64,000 nt of DNA from CAVVFX01 sp963747535 (lineage in GTDB: Bacteria; Acidobacteriota; Terriglobia; Bryobacterales; Bryobacteraceae): positions 372,001-436,000 of the forward strand of contig CAVVFX010000008.1 of the NCBI GenBank assembly GCA_963747535.1. The letters run 5' to 3'. The notes under the pieces are model-generated. The model was not told where the DNA came from, did no database searches, and saw only the letters and a program-made list of their open reading frames with translations. The position numbers were made by a program, and so were the translations under genes. The first letter of the stretch is position 1; each line of letters begins with the position of its first letter. Of the stretch, positions 7,863-15,743 are shown piece after piece.

Positions 7863-8413
7863 GAGTGCTGTACACTTCCATTTAATACGCGTAGATCGGT
7901 GAGCGGGATAAATACAGACGCGGCGTTCCCGGCCTCGGTATCCACTGAAATCGATACCAGATCGGGTGCAGTCTTATACAGCGCTTCTTCGATGGCGGTC
8001 TTAAGTGAACTGGCCGTACAGCCATGAGCGTTACCCAGCAGGCGCGCATGGACGACGCCCTCGGTCAGACTGACTAACTCGACATTCGCGTTGCGGGAGC
8101 GCAAGTAAGGCCGGATGGAGTCCAGACCCTCCATTACACGCGTTGCCAGGTCTACGGGATGCAAGCCATAGAGAAGCAGTAAGCTGCGAGCTAACTCATC
8201 CTGTCCAAAGCGTTCGATGATTTCCGTTCCACAGGCGCCGGACTGGGACGTAATCTCCAGCATACGTTCCAATCCGGCGCCATGAACCTCCATAAGCAAC
8301 TGAACCAGTTCCTTGGCGATAGCGCGCGACGCCGGGTCGCCTGTCGTTTCTAGCTTTCCTATTAACTCTTCGACACGGGCCAGTTGCTGCTGTAACTCAT
8401 TCTGTTGAGGCAT
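7859..8413 (-). CDS. NifU-like C-terminal domain protein
   Basis: The 184-aa protein has a helical N-terminal half (about residues 1-95) and a NifU-type C-terminal domain (about 100-175) of the fold that carries iron-sulfur clusters to apo-proteins. Where NifU domains have CxxC, this one reads NAHGCTASS, keeping only the second cysteine. It lies 47 bases after hhyL and overlaps the next gene as ATGA. A role in loading clusters of HhyS is inferred from family and position; the missing cysteine makes cluster binding by a monomer doubtful. Confidence 0.8.
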   Translation of the reverse strand: MPQQNELQQQLARVEELIGKLETTGDPASRAIAKELVQLLMEVHGAGLERMLEITSQSGACGTEIIERFGQDELARSLLLLYGLHPVDLATRVMEGLDSIRPYLRSRNANVELVSLTEGVVHARLLGNAHGCTASSLKTAIEEALYKTAPDLVSISVDTEAGNAASVFIPLTDLRVLNGSVQHS

Positions 8414-8457
8414 CGGGACCTTTCGCTATCGCACTCCAACTAACATGAGGAACCGCT

Positions 8458-8477
8458 CCCTCACGGTCGCGGCTCGG
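8458..8477. repeat. Short dispersed repeat at the hhyL stop
   Basis: CCCTCACGGTCGCGGCTCGG matches 19036-19056 (CCCTGACGGTCGCGGCTCAG) in all but two of 20 positions. On the minus strand it encodes the last residues of HhyL and its stop codon. Confidence 0.55.
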
Positions 8478-10293
8478 TAACAGACGGGTGGGTAACAGGC
8501 GCGTGCAGTCCGAACATCGGTGAATGGTAGGTTTCCAGCGTCTTCCCATTGCCGAGATACATATGAACGCCGCACGGGAGGCAGGGATCAAAACTTCGTA
8601 CCGCCCGCATGATGTCGATACCTTTGAACTTATCGGGACCGTTCTCCTCGAAGATGGGCGTGTTCTGGACGGCATCTTCATAAGGGCCCGGCGTACCGTA
8701 GATGTCGCGCGGATTGGCATTCCAGGGCGTGGGAGGGTAAGGATGATAGTTGGCGATCTTGCCCTCACGAATGATTACGTGATGGGATAACACGCCGCGG
8801 ACCGCTTCGTGAAAACCGCAGCCGATGCCTTCTTCGGGCACCTTGAAGTCGTTCCATGTCCGGGTATGGCCGGCATGAACTTCAGCGAGCGCCTTCTCCA
8901 TGAAATGCAGTGCGCAGCACGCGGCGTAGACCTGGAAGTAAGTGCGGGCGCGATCGCGCTCGATGGCATTGCTCCACTGCGGTATCTTCCACTCGAACTC
9001 CTTTTCGGGAAGCGACATCGTCTTAGGGAGATACATCTTAACGCTGGTACCGGTGGCCTTGATATAGCCGAAATCCACCAGGCCGGCCAACGCGGTTGCC
9101 CAGAGCCGCGCGATGGGACCTCCTCCCGTGTCGAGCGCCAGGTGATCGCCGGTGCGCTTATCCAGCCAGCGAGGCGACATGACCCAGGTGTACTTGCCTC
9201 CAAAATCGCGTTTTTGCGGGCGAGGAATGGTGGTCTGGTTCCAAGGGTGCTTCTGATCGACGGGATTACCGAGGGGATCTTTGGTGACGAATGTTTCAGC
9301 GTTGCCCCAGTCGTCATAGTAGGAGCTGCCGAGCAGAATCCGGATGTTGAGATTGATATCCACGAGGTCAGTGGTGACTAACTTGCCATCCACAACCACC
9401 CCTGGCGTGACGAACATCTTACGGCCCCAAGCGGTCATGTTCTTGTAACTATAGTCACAATGGTCAGGATCGTTGAACGATCCCCAGCAACCTAGCAGGA
9501 CTCGCCGCTGCCCGACTTTCTCATAGCCCGGCAGAGCGTCGTAGAAAAAGTTAAACAAGTCGTCGTGCAGCGGCACTACTTTTTTCATGAATTCGACGTA
9601 CTTCATGAGTCTGACCAGGTAGTCGGTGAAAAGCTGAATGGTAGGCACGGTTCCCACGCCGCCCGGATAGAGCGTGGACGGATGTACGTGGCGGCCTTCC
9701 ATCAGGCAGAACATCTCCCGGGTCATGCGACTCATTTGCAGCGCTTCGCGGTAGAACGATCCGGTAAAGGGATTCAGCGCCGTCATGATGTCGGCAATGG
9801 TTTTGAAGCCGTGAGCCGCGGATTGCGGGGCCGATGTCTGCTGCGCTTTGGCCCAGACTTTGGGATTGGTTTCCTTCACCATCTGCTCGCAAAAGTCGAC
9901 ACCCACCAGGTTGTCCTGGAAGATATTGTGGTCGAACATATACTCCGCGGCTTCGCCCAGGTTGACAATCCATTCAGCTAGCGGCGGGGGCTTTACTCCG
10001 AAGGCCATGTTTTGGGCATAGGTCGCACAGGTGGCGTGATTATCGCCGCAGATGCCGCAGATCCGGCTGGTGATGAAATGGGAGTCTCGCGGGTCCTTGC
10101 CTTTCATAAAAATGCTGTAGCCGCGAAAGATGGACGAAGTGCTATGACATTCGGCGACCTCGTGGTTGTCGAAGTCGATCTTGGTGAAGATGCCGAGGCT
10201 TCCCACGATGCGGGTGATCGGGTCCCAGTTCATTTCTACGAGTTTGCGGGACTTGGCCGGCGTTTCAGTGACTGGTGCAGTGATGGTACTCAT
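8461..10293 (-). CDS. hhyL: Group 1h [NiFe] hydrogenase large subunit
   Basis: This 610-aa catalytic subunit oxidises H2 at a NiFe centre. The nickel ligands are Cys79 and Cys82 (RICGICGDNHATC) and Cys571 and Cys574 (DPCLPCGVH). Both motifs fit the group 1h (group 5, actinobacterial-type) class linked to uptake of H2 at atmospheric levels. After His577 there are 33 residues, the tail expected to be removed by the maturation protease. The start has AAGGAG eleven bases upstream and lies 21 bases after hhyS. There is no export signal. The last codons fall in a dispersed repeat. Confidence 0.95.
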   Translation of the reverse strand: MSTITAPVTETPAKSRKLVEMNWDPITRIVGSLGIFTKIDFDNHEVAECHSTSSIFRGYSIFMKGKDPRDSHFITSRICGICGDNHATCATYAQNMAFGVKPPPLAEWIVNLGEAAEYMFDHNIFQDNLVGVDFCEQMVKETNPKVWAKAQQTSAPQSAAHGFKTIADIMTALNPFTGSFYREALQMSRMTREMFCLMEGRHVHPSTLYPGGVGTVPTIQLFTDYLVRLMKYVEFMKKVVPLHDDLFNFFYDALPGYEKVGQRRVLLGCWGSFNDPDHCDYSYKNMTAWGRKMFVTPGVVVDGKLVTTDLVDINLNIRILLGSSYYDDWGNAETFVTKDPLGNPVDQKHPWNQTTIPRPQKRDFGGKYTWVMSPRWLDKRTGDHLALDTGGGPIARLWATALAGLVDFGYIKATGTSVKMYLPKTMSLPEKEFEWKIPQWSNAIERDRARTYFQVYAACCALHFMEKALAEVHAGHTRTWNDFKVPEEGIGCGFHEAVRGVLSHHVIIREGKIANYHPYPPTPWNANPRDIYGTPGPYEDAVQNTPIFEENGPDKFKGIDIMRAVRSFDPCLPCGVHMYLGNGKTLETYHSPMFGLHAPVTHPSVTEPRP

Positions 10294-10314
10294 GGATCTC
10301 TTCGCTCCTTTTGC

Positions 10315-11379
10315 CTAATATGTTTTCGCGTGATAGCCAGTAGTCAGTTCAGCACGCGGATGGCGCCATTTCGGTTCTTTGTTCAGCGTATTTTGAGTAA
10401 ACGAACGCAGAGCCGTTACGGCGCGGCCGTACAAACCGACGGCTCCGCTCGAGACCTTGGCGCCCGGCGGCTCGTCCATGAACGGCATGAACTTATCGGG
10501 GAACCCCGGCATGGTGCAGCCGATACAAATTCCGCCTACATTGGGGCAGCCGCCGATTCCCGCCATCCAGCCCCGCTTGGGAACATTGCAATTGACAACG
10601 GGCCCCCAGCATCCTAATTTCACAATGCACTTAGGCGATCCGTAGTCGGTTGCGAAGTCGCCCTGCTCGTAATACCCGGCGCGGTCGCAACCTTCGTGGA
10701 CTGTTTTGCCGAAGAGCCATTGGGGGCGGAGTTCGCTGTCGAGCGGAATCATGGGGGCGAGGCCTGCCACCTGGTAAAGCAGGTAAAGCACGGTCTCCAT
10801 GAAGTTATCGGGTTGAACAGGACAGCCCGGAACGTTGACGATGGGTAGTCCGGCCTTGGACCGCCAATCCCAGCCCAGGTAATCCGCCAGACCCATGGCG
10901 CCGGTCGGATTACCCGCCATGGCGTGGATCCCGCCATAAGTGGCGCAAGTTCCGATGGCGATTACAGCCGTAGCTTGGGGAGCCAGACGGTCAATCCATT
11001 CGTTAGTAGTGATGGGCTGTTTAGTGTGAATATCTGTACCTAAGGCGGCCCAATAACCTTCCTTCTTGATCTTTTCGTTAGGAATCGAACCTTCGATCAC
11101 TAACACGAAGGGTTCGAGCTTACCTTCCGCGGCGAGATACCAGTATCTGAGAAAATCGTCGCCGCACTCGTAAGCTAAAACAGGATTGTGCAGGTGTACT
11201 TTGGGAAGGCCTGGAATTGCGCCTAACAGTACATCTTCGATGCTGGGCTGGGTTGCTGCCGTTACCGAGACCGAGTCTCCGTCACATCCAAGGCCGGATG
11301 TCATCCAGACAATGTGGATCTCGGCTACGGCGGGCGCTTTCTGAGTTACTCGACCGTAAGGAACTGTGTCCGTCGCCAT
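10315..11379 (-). CDS. hhyS: Group 1h [NiFe] hydrogenase small subunit
   Basis: This 354-aa electron-transfer subunit has ligands for three iron-sulfur clusters. The proximal cluster segment is GCDGDS with Cys32 and Asp35 (CxxD), the aspartate variant known from oxygen-insensitive group 1h enzymes, plus later cysteines in GTCATYGG and PGCP. Distal and medial ligands are in VHEGC, PKC, LGCWG, NCN, GGCPNVGGICIGC. No Tat signal is present, so the enzyme is cytoplasmic or on the inner membrane face. It has a strong AGAAGGAGT ribosome site and its own promoter region after the regulator gene. Confidence 0.95.
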   Translation of the reverse strand: MATDTVPYGRVTQKAPAVAEIHIVWMTSGLGCDGDSVSVTAATQPSIEDVLLGAIPGLPKVHLHNPVLAYECGDDFLRYWYLAAEGKLEPFVLVIEGSIPNEKIKKEGYWAALGTDIHTKQPITTNEWIDRLAPQATAVIAIGTCATYGGIHAMAGNPTGAMGLADYLGWDWRSKAGLPIVNVPGCPVQPDNFMETVLYLLYQVAGLAPMIPLDSELRPQWLFGKTVHEGCDRAGYYEQGDFATDYGSPKCIVKLGCWGPVVNCNVPKRGWMAGIGGCPNVGGICIGCTMPGFPDKFMPFMDEPPGAKVSSGAVGLYGRAVTALRSFTQNTLNKEPKWRHPRAELTTGYHAKTY

Positions 11380-11475
11380 GGTTACTCCTTCTGCGCCACG
11401 GAGTCGCCAAAGGAGAGAAGTATCTGTAAAGAATCTTACGTAGATTACTTGTCGCCCTGCCTCGGAGGCGCCAGT

Positions 11476-11497
11476 TACTTAGAACCTTGTCTAAGTA
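11476..11497. promoter_or_regulatory. Candidate operator: 8-bp inverted repeat
   Basis: TACTTAGA and TCTAAGTA form a perfect inverted repeat around a 6-base spacer, about 100 bases upstream of hhyS. A weaker AATCT-N5-AGATT repeat follows at 11432-11446. The operator overlaps the -10 element proposed below. The response regulator encoded immediately upstream is a plausible binder. Confidence 0.5.
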
Positions 11498-11522
11498 TTA
11501 GCGCAGAGGAAGGTTTTGACAA
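11494..11522 (-). promoter_or_regulatory. Candidate sigma70-type promoter for hhyS-hhyL
   Basis: On the minus strand TTGTCA (11522-11517) and AATACT (11499-11494) are separated by 17 bases, a fair match to -35 and -10 consensus. The start point would fall near 11487, inside the inverted repeat, so a bound protein there would most simply repress. Confidence 0.4.
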
Positions 11523-11545
11523 GCGGAGGTTACCCCGTTTGCGTA

Positions 11546-12241
11546 TCAGGGAATCCCTGAGGCGGGCTGGGAGCTATCCGAGGCTTGATTTTCACTAATG
11601 GCCCATTGTATGGCGCACTGGACCAATTCCCGCGCATTCTTCAAACCCATTTTCTCTTTGATGTGGGCTTGATATGTCTCCACGGTCTTGACGCTCAAGT
11701 GCAGTTCGTCGGAAATCTGGCGCGTACCGTGACCGTCGCCGATCAAGCTGAACACCTCCAATTCCCGATCCGACAGATCGTCGAGAGGCGAATGCGGCGA
11801 GGCGGGCGAGCCGCCGACAAACTTCCTAAGCATCTTGTTGGCGACACGATCACTCACATAGACTTCCCCTCCGAGTATCCGGCGCAGCGCCACCAGTACC
11901 TTCTCCGTGGCCTCCTGTTTCATGATGTAACCGTTGGCGCCCGCGCGCAGGGCGCGTTCCGCGTACACCGTCTCGTCGTGCATCGAAAGCACCAGAACGC
12001 GTAATTGAGTATCCGTTTGGCGAACGGTCCTAAGAATTTCAATGCCGCTGGGACCGTTCAACGAAATGTCCATGACAACAATGTCCGGTTTCAGCGTGGC
12101 GATGGAATGGAGTGCGGAACGCGCTTCCTCGGCTTCGCCGCAGACCGCGAGATCGGACTCCCTGTCAATCATTTGCCGGAGGCCCTGGCGTACAATGGGG
12201 TGATCATCCACTAAAAGAACCCTGCTTTGCTTCGTTGTCAT
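11546..12241 (-). CDS. NarL/FixJ-type response regulator
   Basis: The 231-aa protein has a receiver domain (about residues 6-122) with the acidic pair in VDDH, phosphoacceptor Asp58 in VMDISL and the conserved lysine in YIMKQEA, so it should be phosphorylated. A LuxR-type helix-turn-helix (about 150-210: LSDRELEVFSLIGDG, SVKTVETYQAHIKEKMG) binds DNA. The ATG at 12241 overlaps the kinase stop as ATGA, so the two form a couple. It ends 166 bases before hhyS, and the likely target is the palindrome in that gap. Confidence 0.9.
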   Translation of the reverse strand: MTTKQSRVLLVDDHPIVRQGLRQMIDRESDLAVCGEAEEARSALHSIATLKPDIVVMDISLNGPSGIEILRTVRQTDTQLRVLVLSMHDETVYAERALRAGANGYIMKQEATEKVLVALRRILGGEVYVSDRVANKMLRKFVGGSPASPHSPLDDLSDRELEVFSLIGDGHGTRQISDELHLSVKTVETYQAHIKEKMGLKNARELVQCAIQWAISENQASDSSQPASGIP

Positions 12242-13839
12242 ACGCACTCCTCGCCACTCGAGTGAATCGGAAAGGTGCAGACCACCCTGGAACCCCCGAT
12301 GGACCGCCGTCCGACCTCAAGCGACCCGCCGATCATACCGGCGCGGTAATTCATGATATGCAATCCCATGCCCGTCCGGCCCTTCAGATCCGCGGGCATT
12401 CCCTGGCCATTGTCAGTGACGGTCAGACTCCCACTGCCCTGCGTCGCCGAAAGAACGATCCGGATGGTTTCCGGTTTAGCGTGTTTCACGGCATTATTCA
12501 CCGCTTCCTGACCGATCCGGAAAAGGTGTGTCGCCACATTTTCATCGTGGATGAAAACGTCCCCGTGGGATTGAAACTCGCACGACACGTGAAATACGTC
12601 TTCCACTTCGCCCGCTAACTGTTGCAGGGCCATAACGAGGCCGTTGGGTTCGGAGAGCACCGGGTGGAGTCCGCGCGAGAGTTCGCGCGTTTTATAGATC
12701 GCATCGTTGACAAGTTTGACAATTTTGGCCGCGTCGGCCGCTTCCGGGAGTCCCCTGGCGACAAGATTCTGCTCCTGAGCCTTAGCCAGAAAGGCAATGC
12801 CCGTGAGGTGCTGTCCCAAGCCGTCGTGCAGGTCCTGGCCAATGCGCCGCTGCTCTCTTCCGCTCACTTCCAGAATCGATTTCTCCAGACGCTTTTTCTC
12901 CGTGATATCGATCCCGGTGGCGATGATGAACGAGGGAGCGCCGTCATCCCCAGGCAAAACGGTGCTGGACCACGCGATCAGCCGCCGTGTTCCATCGCGC
13001 GCCAGCCAGTTGGTCTCGTAATCGTCAGCCGGGTGACCTTTGCGAAGTTCTTCGAAGATCGCTCGAAACCGATCGGGCTCATCGCGAAGGGTGAAAAGAT
13101 CCCAGACGTAATTGCCCTTGACTTCGTTGAACGAATACCCGGTGGTCAGTTCGCAGGCGCGATTGAAGCGCACGATGCGCCCTTGCCGGTCCAACACGAC
13201 GACCAAGGCGCCCACGGTGTCGAAGATCGCGGACACGACGTTGCGTTCCTCCTGCAGCGCCTCCTCGGTCTTTTTCAAATCCGTAATATCGAACGCGACG
13301 CCGTGAATAAACCATGGCCGGCCGTCTTCGCGGCGGATCAACTTGGCTTCGCAATGAAACCAAACGACCCGTCCATCCCTGGCAAGCACCCGGTAAGCAG
13401 AGCGCAACGGCTTCCCGGTAAGAAAAACCGTGGCTGCCTCCACACTCCAACGATCTTTATCCCTGGGATGAATCTGTTGATACCATCTCACCGGGTCTTC
13501 GAGCCATTCGCGTTGGGTGAATCCCAGTTTCTCCTCGATCTGCGGGCTGACATAGGCCTCGCCGATGCCGCGATCGAGATATGCCATGAATACGATGGCT
13601 GGAATCTGCTCGACCAGCGCCCGATAGCGCTCTTCAATGTCGGGGCCTTTGACCTCTGAAGGGTGGGCCTTTGCGGAAGGGCCCGACCCGTTTTGAAAAA
13701 AAACTTCGGCCAGTTGCAGGAGCACCGTTTCGGCCTCTGCCAGCGCAGGCAACGACAGATCCGCCAAGAGAGGTTCAGCCGCGTCACGTGCCAAATCCGC
13801 GTGAGCCTCATCCGCGTGGATGTTATAACCCGAACTCAT
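12238..13839 (-). CDS. Soluble PAS-PAS histidine kinase (NarX/DegS type)
   Basis: This 533-aa kinase has no membrane segment. It has two PAS domains (about residues 65-190 and 200-320), each ending in an FDITDLKK or IDITEKKR linker, a HisKA_3 segment with phosphoacceptor His338 in DLHDGLGQ, and a HATPase domain (about 430-525; NAVKHAKP, TDNGQGMP). I chose the ATG at 13839, preceded by GGAGGGGG. It is 58 bases after the orphan small subunit and overlaps the regulator. A cytoplasmic kinase beside a hydrogenase-like subunit recalls HoxJ of the regulatory hydrogenase systems; direct interaction is inferred. Confidence 0.9.
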   Translation of the reverse strand: MSSGYNIHADEAHADLARDAAEPLLADLSLPALAEAETVLLQLAEVFFQNGSGPSAKAHPSEVKGPDIEERYRALVEQIPAIVFMAYLDRGIGEAYVSPQIEEKLGFTQREWLEDPVRWYQQIHPRDKDRWSVEAATVFLTGKPLRSAYRVLARDGRVVWFHCEAKLIRREDGRPWFIHGVAFDITDLKKTEEALQEERNVVSAIFDTVGALVVVLDRQGRIVRFNRACELTTGYSFNEVKGNYVWDLFTLRDEPDRFRAIFEELRKGHPADDYETNWLARDGTRRLIAWSSTVLPGDDGAPSFIIATGIDITEKKRLEKSILEVSGREQRRIGQDLHDGLGQHLTGIAFLAKAQEQNLVARGLPEAADAAKIVKLVNDAIYKTRELSRGLHPVLSEPNGLVMALQQLAGEVEDVFHVSCEFQSHGDVFIHDENVATHLFRIGQEAVNNAVKHAKPETIRIVLSATQGSGSLTVTDNGQGMPADLKGRTGMGLHIMNYRAGMIGGSLEVGRRSIGGSRVVCTFPIHSSGEECV

Positions 13840-13897
13840 CTCGCCCCCTCCGGGCAAGTAACTCAAGCGTCTCTCCAGAGTATGCCATCTACACTTC

Positions 13898-14923
13898 CTA
13901 CGGTGCTGGCGGATACACGGTTGCCTGCGCTTCGGTGCGCCCCCGCCGGCGCCACGCGGGTTCGCGATTCAGCGATGCCTGGGTGAACCTCCGAAGGGCA
14001 TGTATGGCCCTGCCGTAAGTCATTACGGCATGGGACGAAAGCAACGATCCAGGCGGTTGATTCATGAACGGCATAAACTTATCGGGAAAGCCCGGCATAG
14101 TACAACCGATACAGATGCCGCCTACATTCGGGCAGCCACCAATTCCATTCATCCAACCCCGCTTGCCGACATTGCATTGGACCACCGGGCCCCAGCATCC
14201 GAGTTTCACGATGCAAAGCTTCGATCCGTACTCTTCGGCGAACTCGGCCTGCTCGTAATAACCGCCGCGATCGCAACCCTCATGCACTGTCGAGCCGAAG
14301 AGCCAGGTGGGACGCAAAGCGTCGTCCAGTGGGATCATGGGCGCCCGGCCGCATACCTGGTTGAGCAGATAGAGCAGCGTTTCGGTCATGTTGTCCGGTT
14401 GCGCAGGACAACCCGGTACGCAGACGATGGGTATCCCATCCGCCGATTTCCAACTCCAGCCCAGGTAATCCGGCAGCCCCATGCAATCGGTTGGATTCCC
14501 TTCCATAGCGTGAATGCCGCCGTAAGTCGCGCACGTTCCCACCGCAACGATGGCCCAGGCCTGCGGCGCGAGACGGTCAATCCAATCGCAAGTGGTGATG
14601 GGTTGACCGGTCTTCTGATCCGTACCGAAGGAAGCCCAGTAGCCCTCTCGTTTATTTTTCTCGTTGGGGATGGAACCTTCCACCACGAGAATGAAGGGGT
14701 CGTCCTGACCCTCCGCGGCACGATGAAAAAAGTCGACGAACGCATCGCCGTTCTCCATCGCCAGAAAGGGATTTCGTAAAGTGACTTTGGGCAGCCACGG
14801 AATCGCGCCGAGCACGATATCTTCGATGCTGGGCTGGGTCGCGGCGGTCATCGCAATGGTGTCGCCATCGCAGCCCAGTCCGGCGGTCAGCCAGAGAATA
14901 TCGATGCGATTTACATCGGCCAT
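13898..14923 (-). CDS. Second group 1h hydrogenase small subunit, without a large subunit
   Basis: This 341-aa protein is a close paralogue of HhyS, with roughly two thirds of positions alike by eye. All cluster ligands are kept: Cys18 and Asp21 (GCDGDT), GTCATYGG, PGCPAQPDN, VHEGC, KLC, LGCWG, QCN and GGCPNVGGICIGC. It lacks the 14-residue N-terminal extension of HhyS and has a different, basic C-terminus. No second large-subunit gene is in the window; its neighbours are a histidine kinase and a transglutaminase-like gene. It could pair with HhyL as an alternative subunit, or relay redox state to the kinase. Confidence 0.9.
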   Translation of the reverse strand: MADVNRIDILWLTAGLGCDGDTIAMTAATQPSIEDIVLGAIPWLPKVTLRNPFLAMENGDAFVDFFHRAAEGQDDPFILVVEGSIPNEKNKREGYWASFGTDQKTGQPITTCDWIDRLAPQAWAIVAVGTCATYGGIHAMEGNPTDCMGLPDYLGWSWKSADGIPIVCVPGCPAQPDNMTETLLYLLNQVCGRAPMIPLDDALRPTWLFGSTVHEGCDRGGYYEQAEFAEEYGSKLCIVKLGCWGPVVQCNVGKRGWMNGIGGCPNVGGICIGCTMPGFPDKFMPFMNQPPGSLLSSHAVMTYGRAIHALRRFTQASLNREPAWRRRGRTEAQATVYPPAP

Positions 14924-14975
14924 ACGGCTCCCCTCCCTGTCGTAGCCGCGTCAGGGATGAACTTACTATCTCACG

Positions 14976-15602
14976 CTACGACTTACTTTTGGCGCATGCA
15001 CTGCCTACTAACCCCGCGGCAAAAAGCCGGCTATCCACGCGGCTCAACGGCTTGGCAAGGCGGCGCGGCAGAATGGCCGAATGCGCGATGGTGCAAAGGT
15101 ACTCCGGAATCGCCCAAGGATCCTGTTCGGCCGTCATCCATCCCAGCCGGGCGAATCGTTCAAGATTGACGGGACGCGAATACTTGCGCAGCGTCTTCTC
15201 GCGCCGCAGGTTGTAGTAATGCTCAAAATACGACATCACCAGTTCGCGTAGCGTGCGATAGACGGGCTCGCGAAAACGTAACCCCGAGTAATTGGATTTA
15301 GCCACCGCGCCCCAGAGGCCCTGCACGCGGAAGATCGCGAGAACATGATCGTCGTCGCGCACCGCCTGGAGATCGAGCAGCAGGGGCGGATGCCCCAGCA
15401 TCCGCAACGCAGCGGCCCCCAATAGCGCGCCCTCCATGCAATGTGCCGTCCGGTCCCGCAAAACCTGACGCGGCGAGCGGCATCGCGGACCCTCAGGCTC
15501 TTTGTCGTAGGGAAGTTCGTCGAGAAATCGCTGGATCCTCTCGGGCGTAGTGAGACGGCGGAAGACGGCGCGCTCGGTCCGGTTGAAAGCGGAAGTGGAC
15601 AT
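14976..15602 (-). CDS. Transglutaminase/papain-like fold protein, unknown function
   Basis: The 208-aa protein has a possible thiol-enzyme site: Cys55 in RTAHCMEGALLGAAALR, on a helix start as in transglutaminase-like proteins, and His86 in RDDDHVLAIFR, followed by KSNYSGL. I recognise the conserved block TLRELVMSYFEHYYN as belonging to a family of uncharacterised bacterial proteins. No signal peptide is seen. It is 52 bases upstream of the second small subunit on the same strand and may head that operon. Function is not known; peptidase or amidase activity is only a fold-based guess. Confidence 0.6.
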   Translation of the reverse strand: MSTSAFNRTERAVFRRLTTPERIQRFLDELPYDKEPEGPRCRSPRQVLRDRTAHCMEGALLGAAALRMLGHPPLLLDLQAVRDDDHVLAIFRVQGLWGAVAKSNYSGLRFREPVYRTLRELVMSYFEHYYNLRREKTLRKYSRPVNLERFARLGWMTAEQDPWAIPEYLCTIAHSAILPRRLAKPLSRVDSRLFAAGLVGSACAKSKS

Positions 15603-15743
15603 TTGTTGATCAGCTTAACGCATGCTCGCGTATTGCTAACCGTAAAAAATTCCAGCCGCTGATGAACCACCCATGGCGGACCGGCGGCGGCCACCCTGAG
15701 GCTTGAGAAGGAGGTTTCGGTTTGGGCACGAGCGGAGGGCAAG

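Noticed and set aside
10315..11379. Tat-exported periplasmic hydrogenase
   Set aside because: Neither small subunit has an RRxFxK leader, and the aspartate-liganded proximal cluster and large-subunit motifs fit the cytoplasmic-side group 1h type.
13898..14923. Second small subunit as an assembly duplication of hhyS
   Set aside because: The two genes differ throughout and at both ends, so they are old paralogues.
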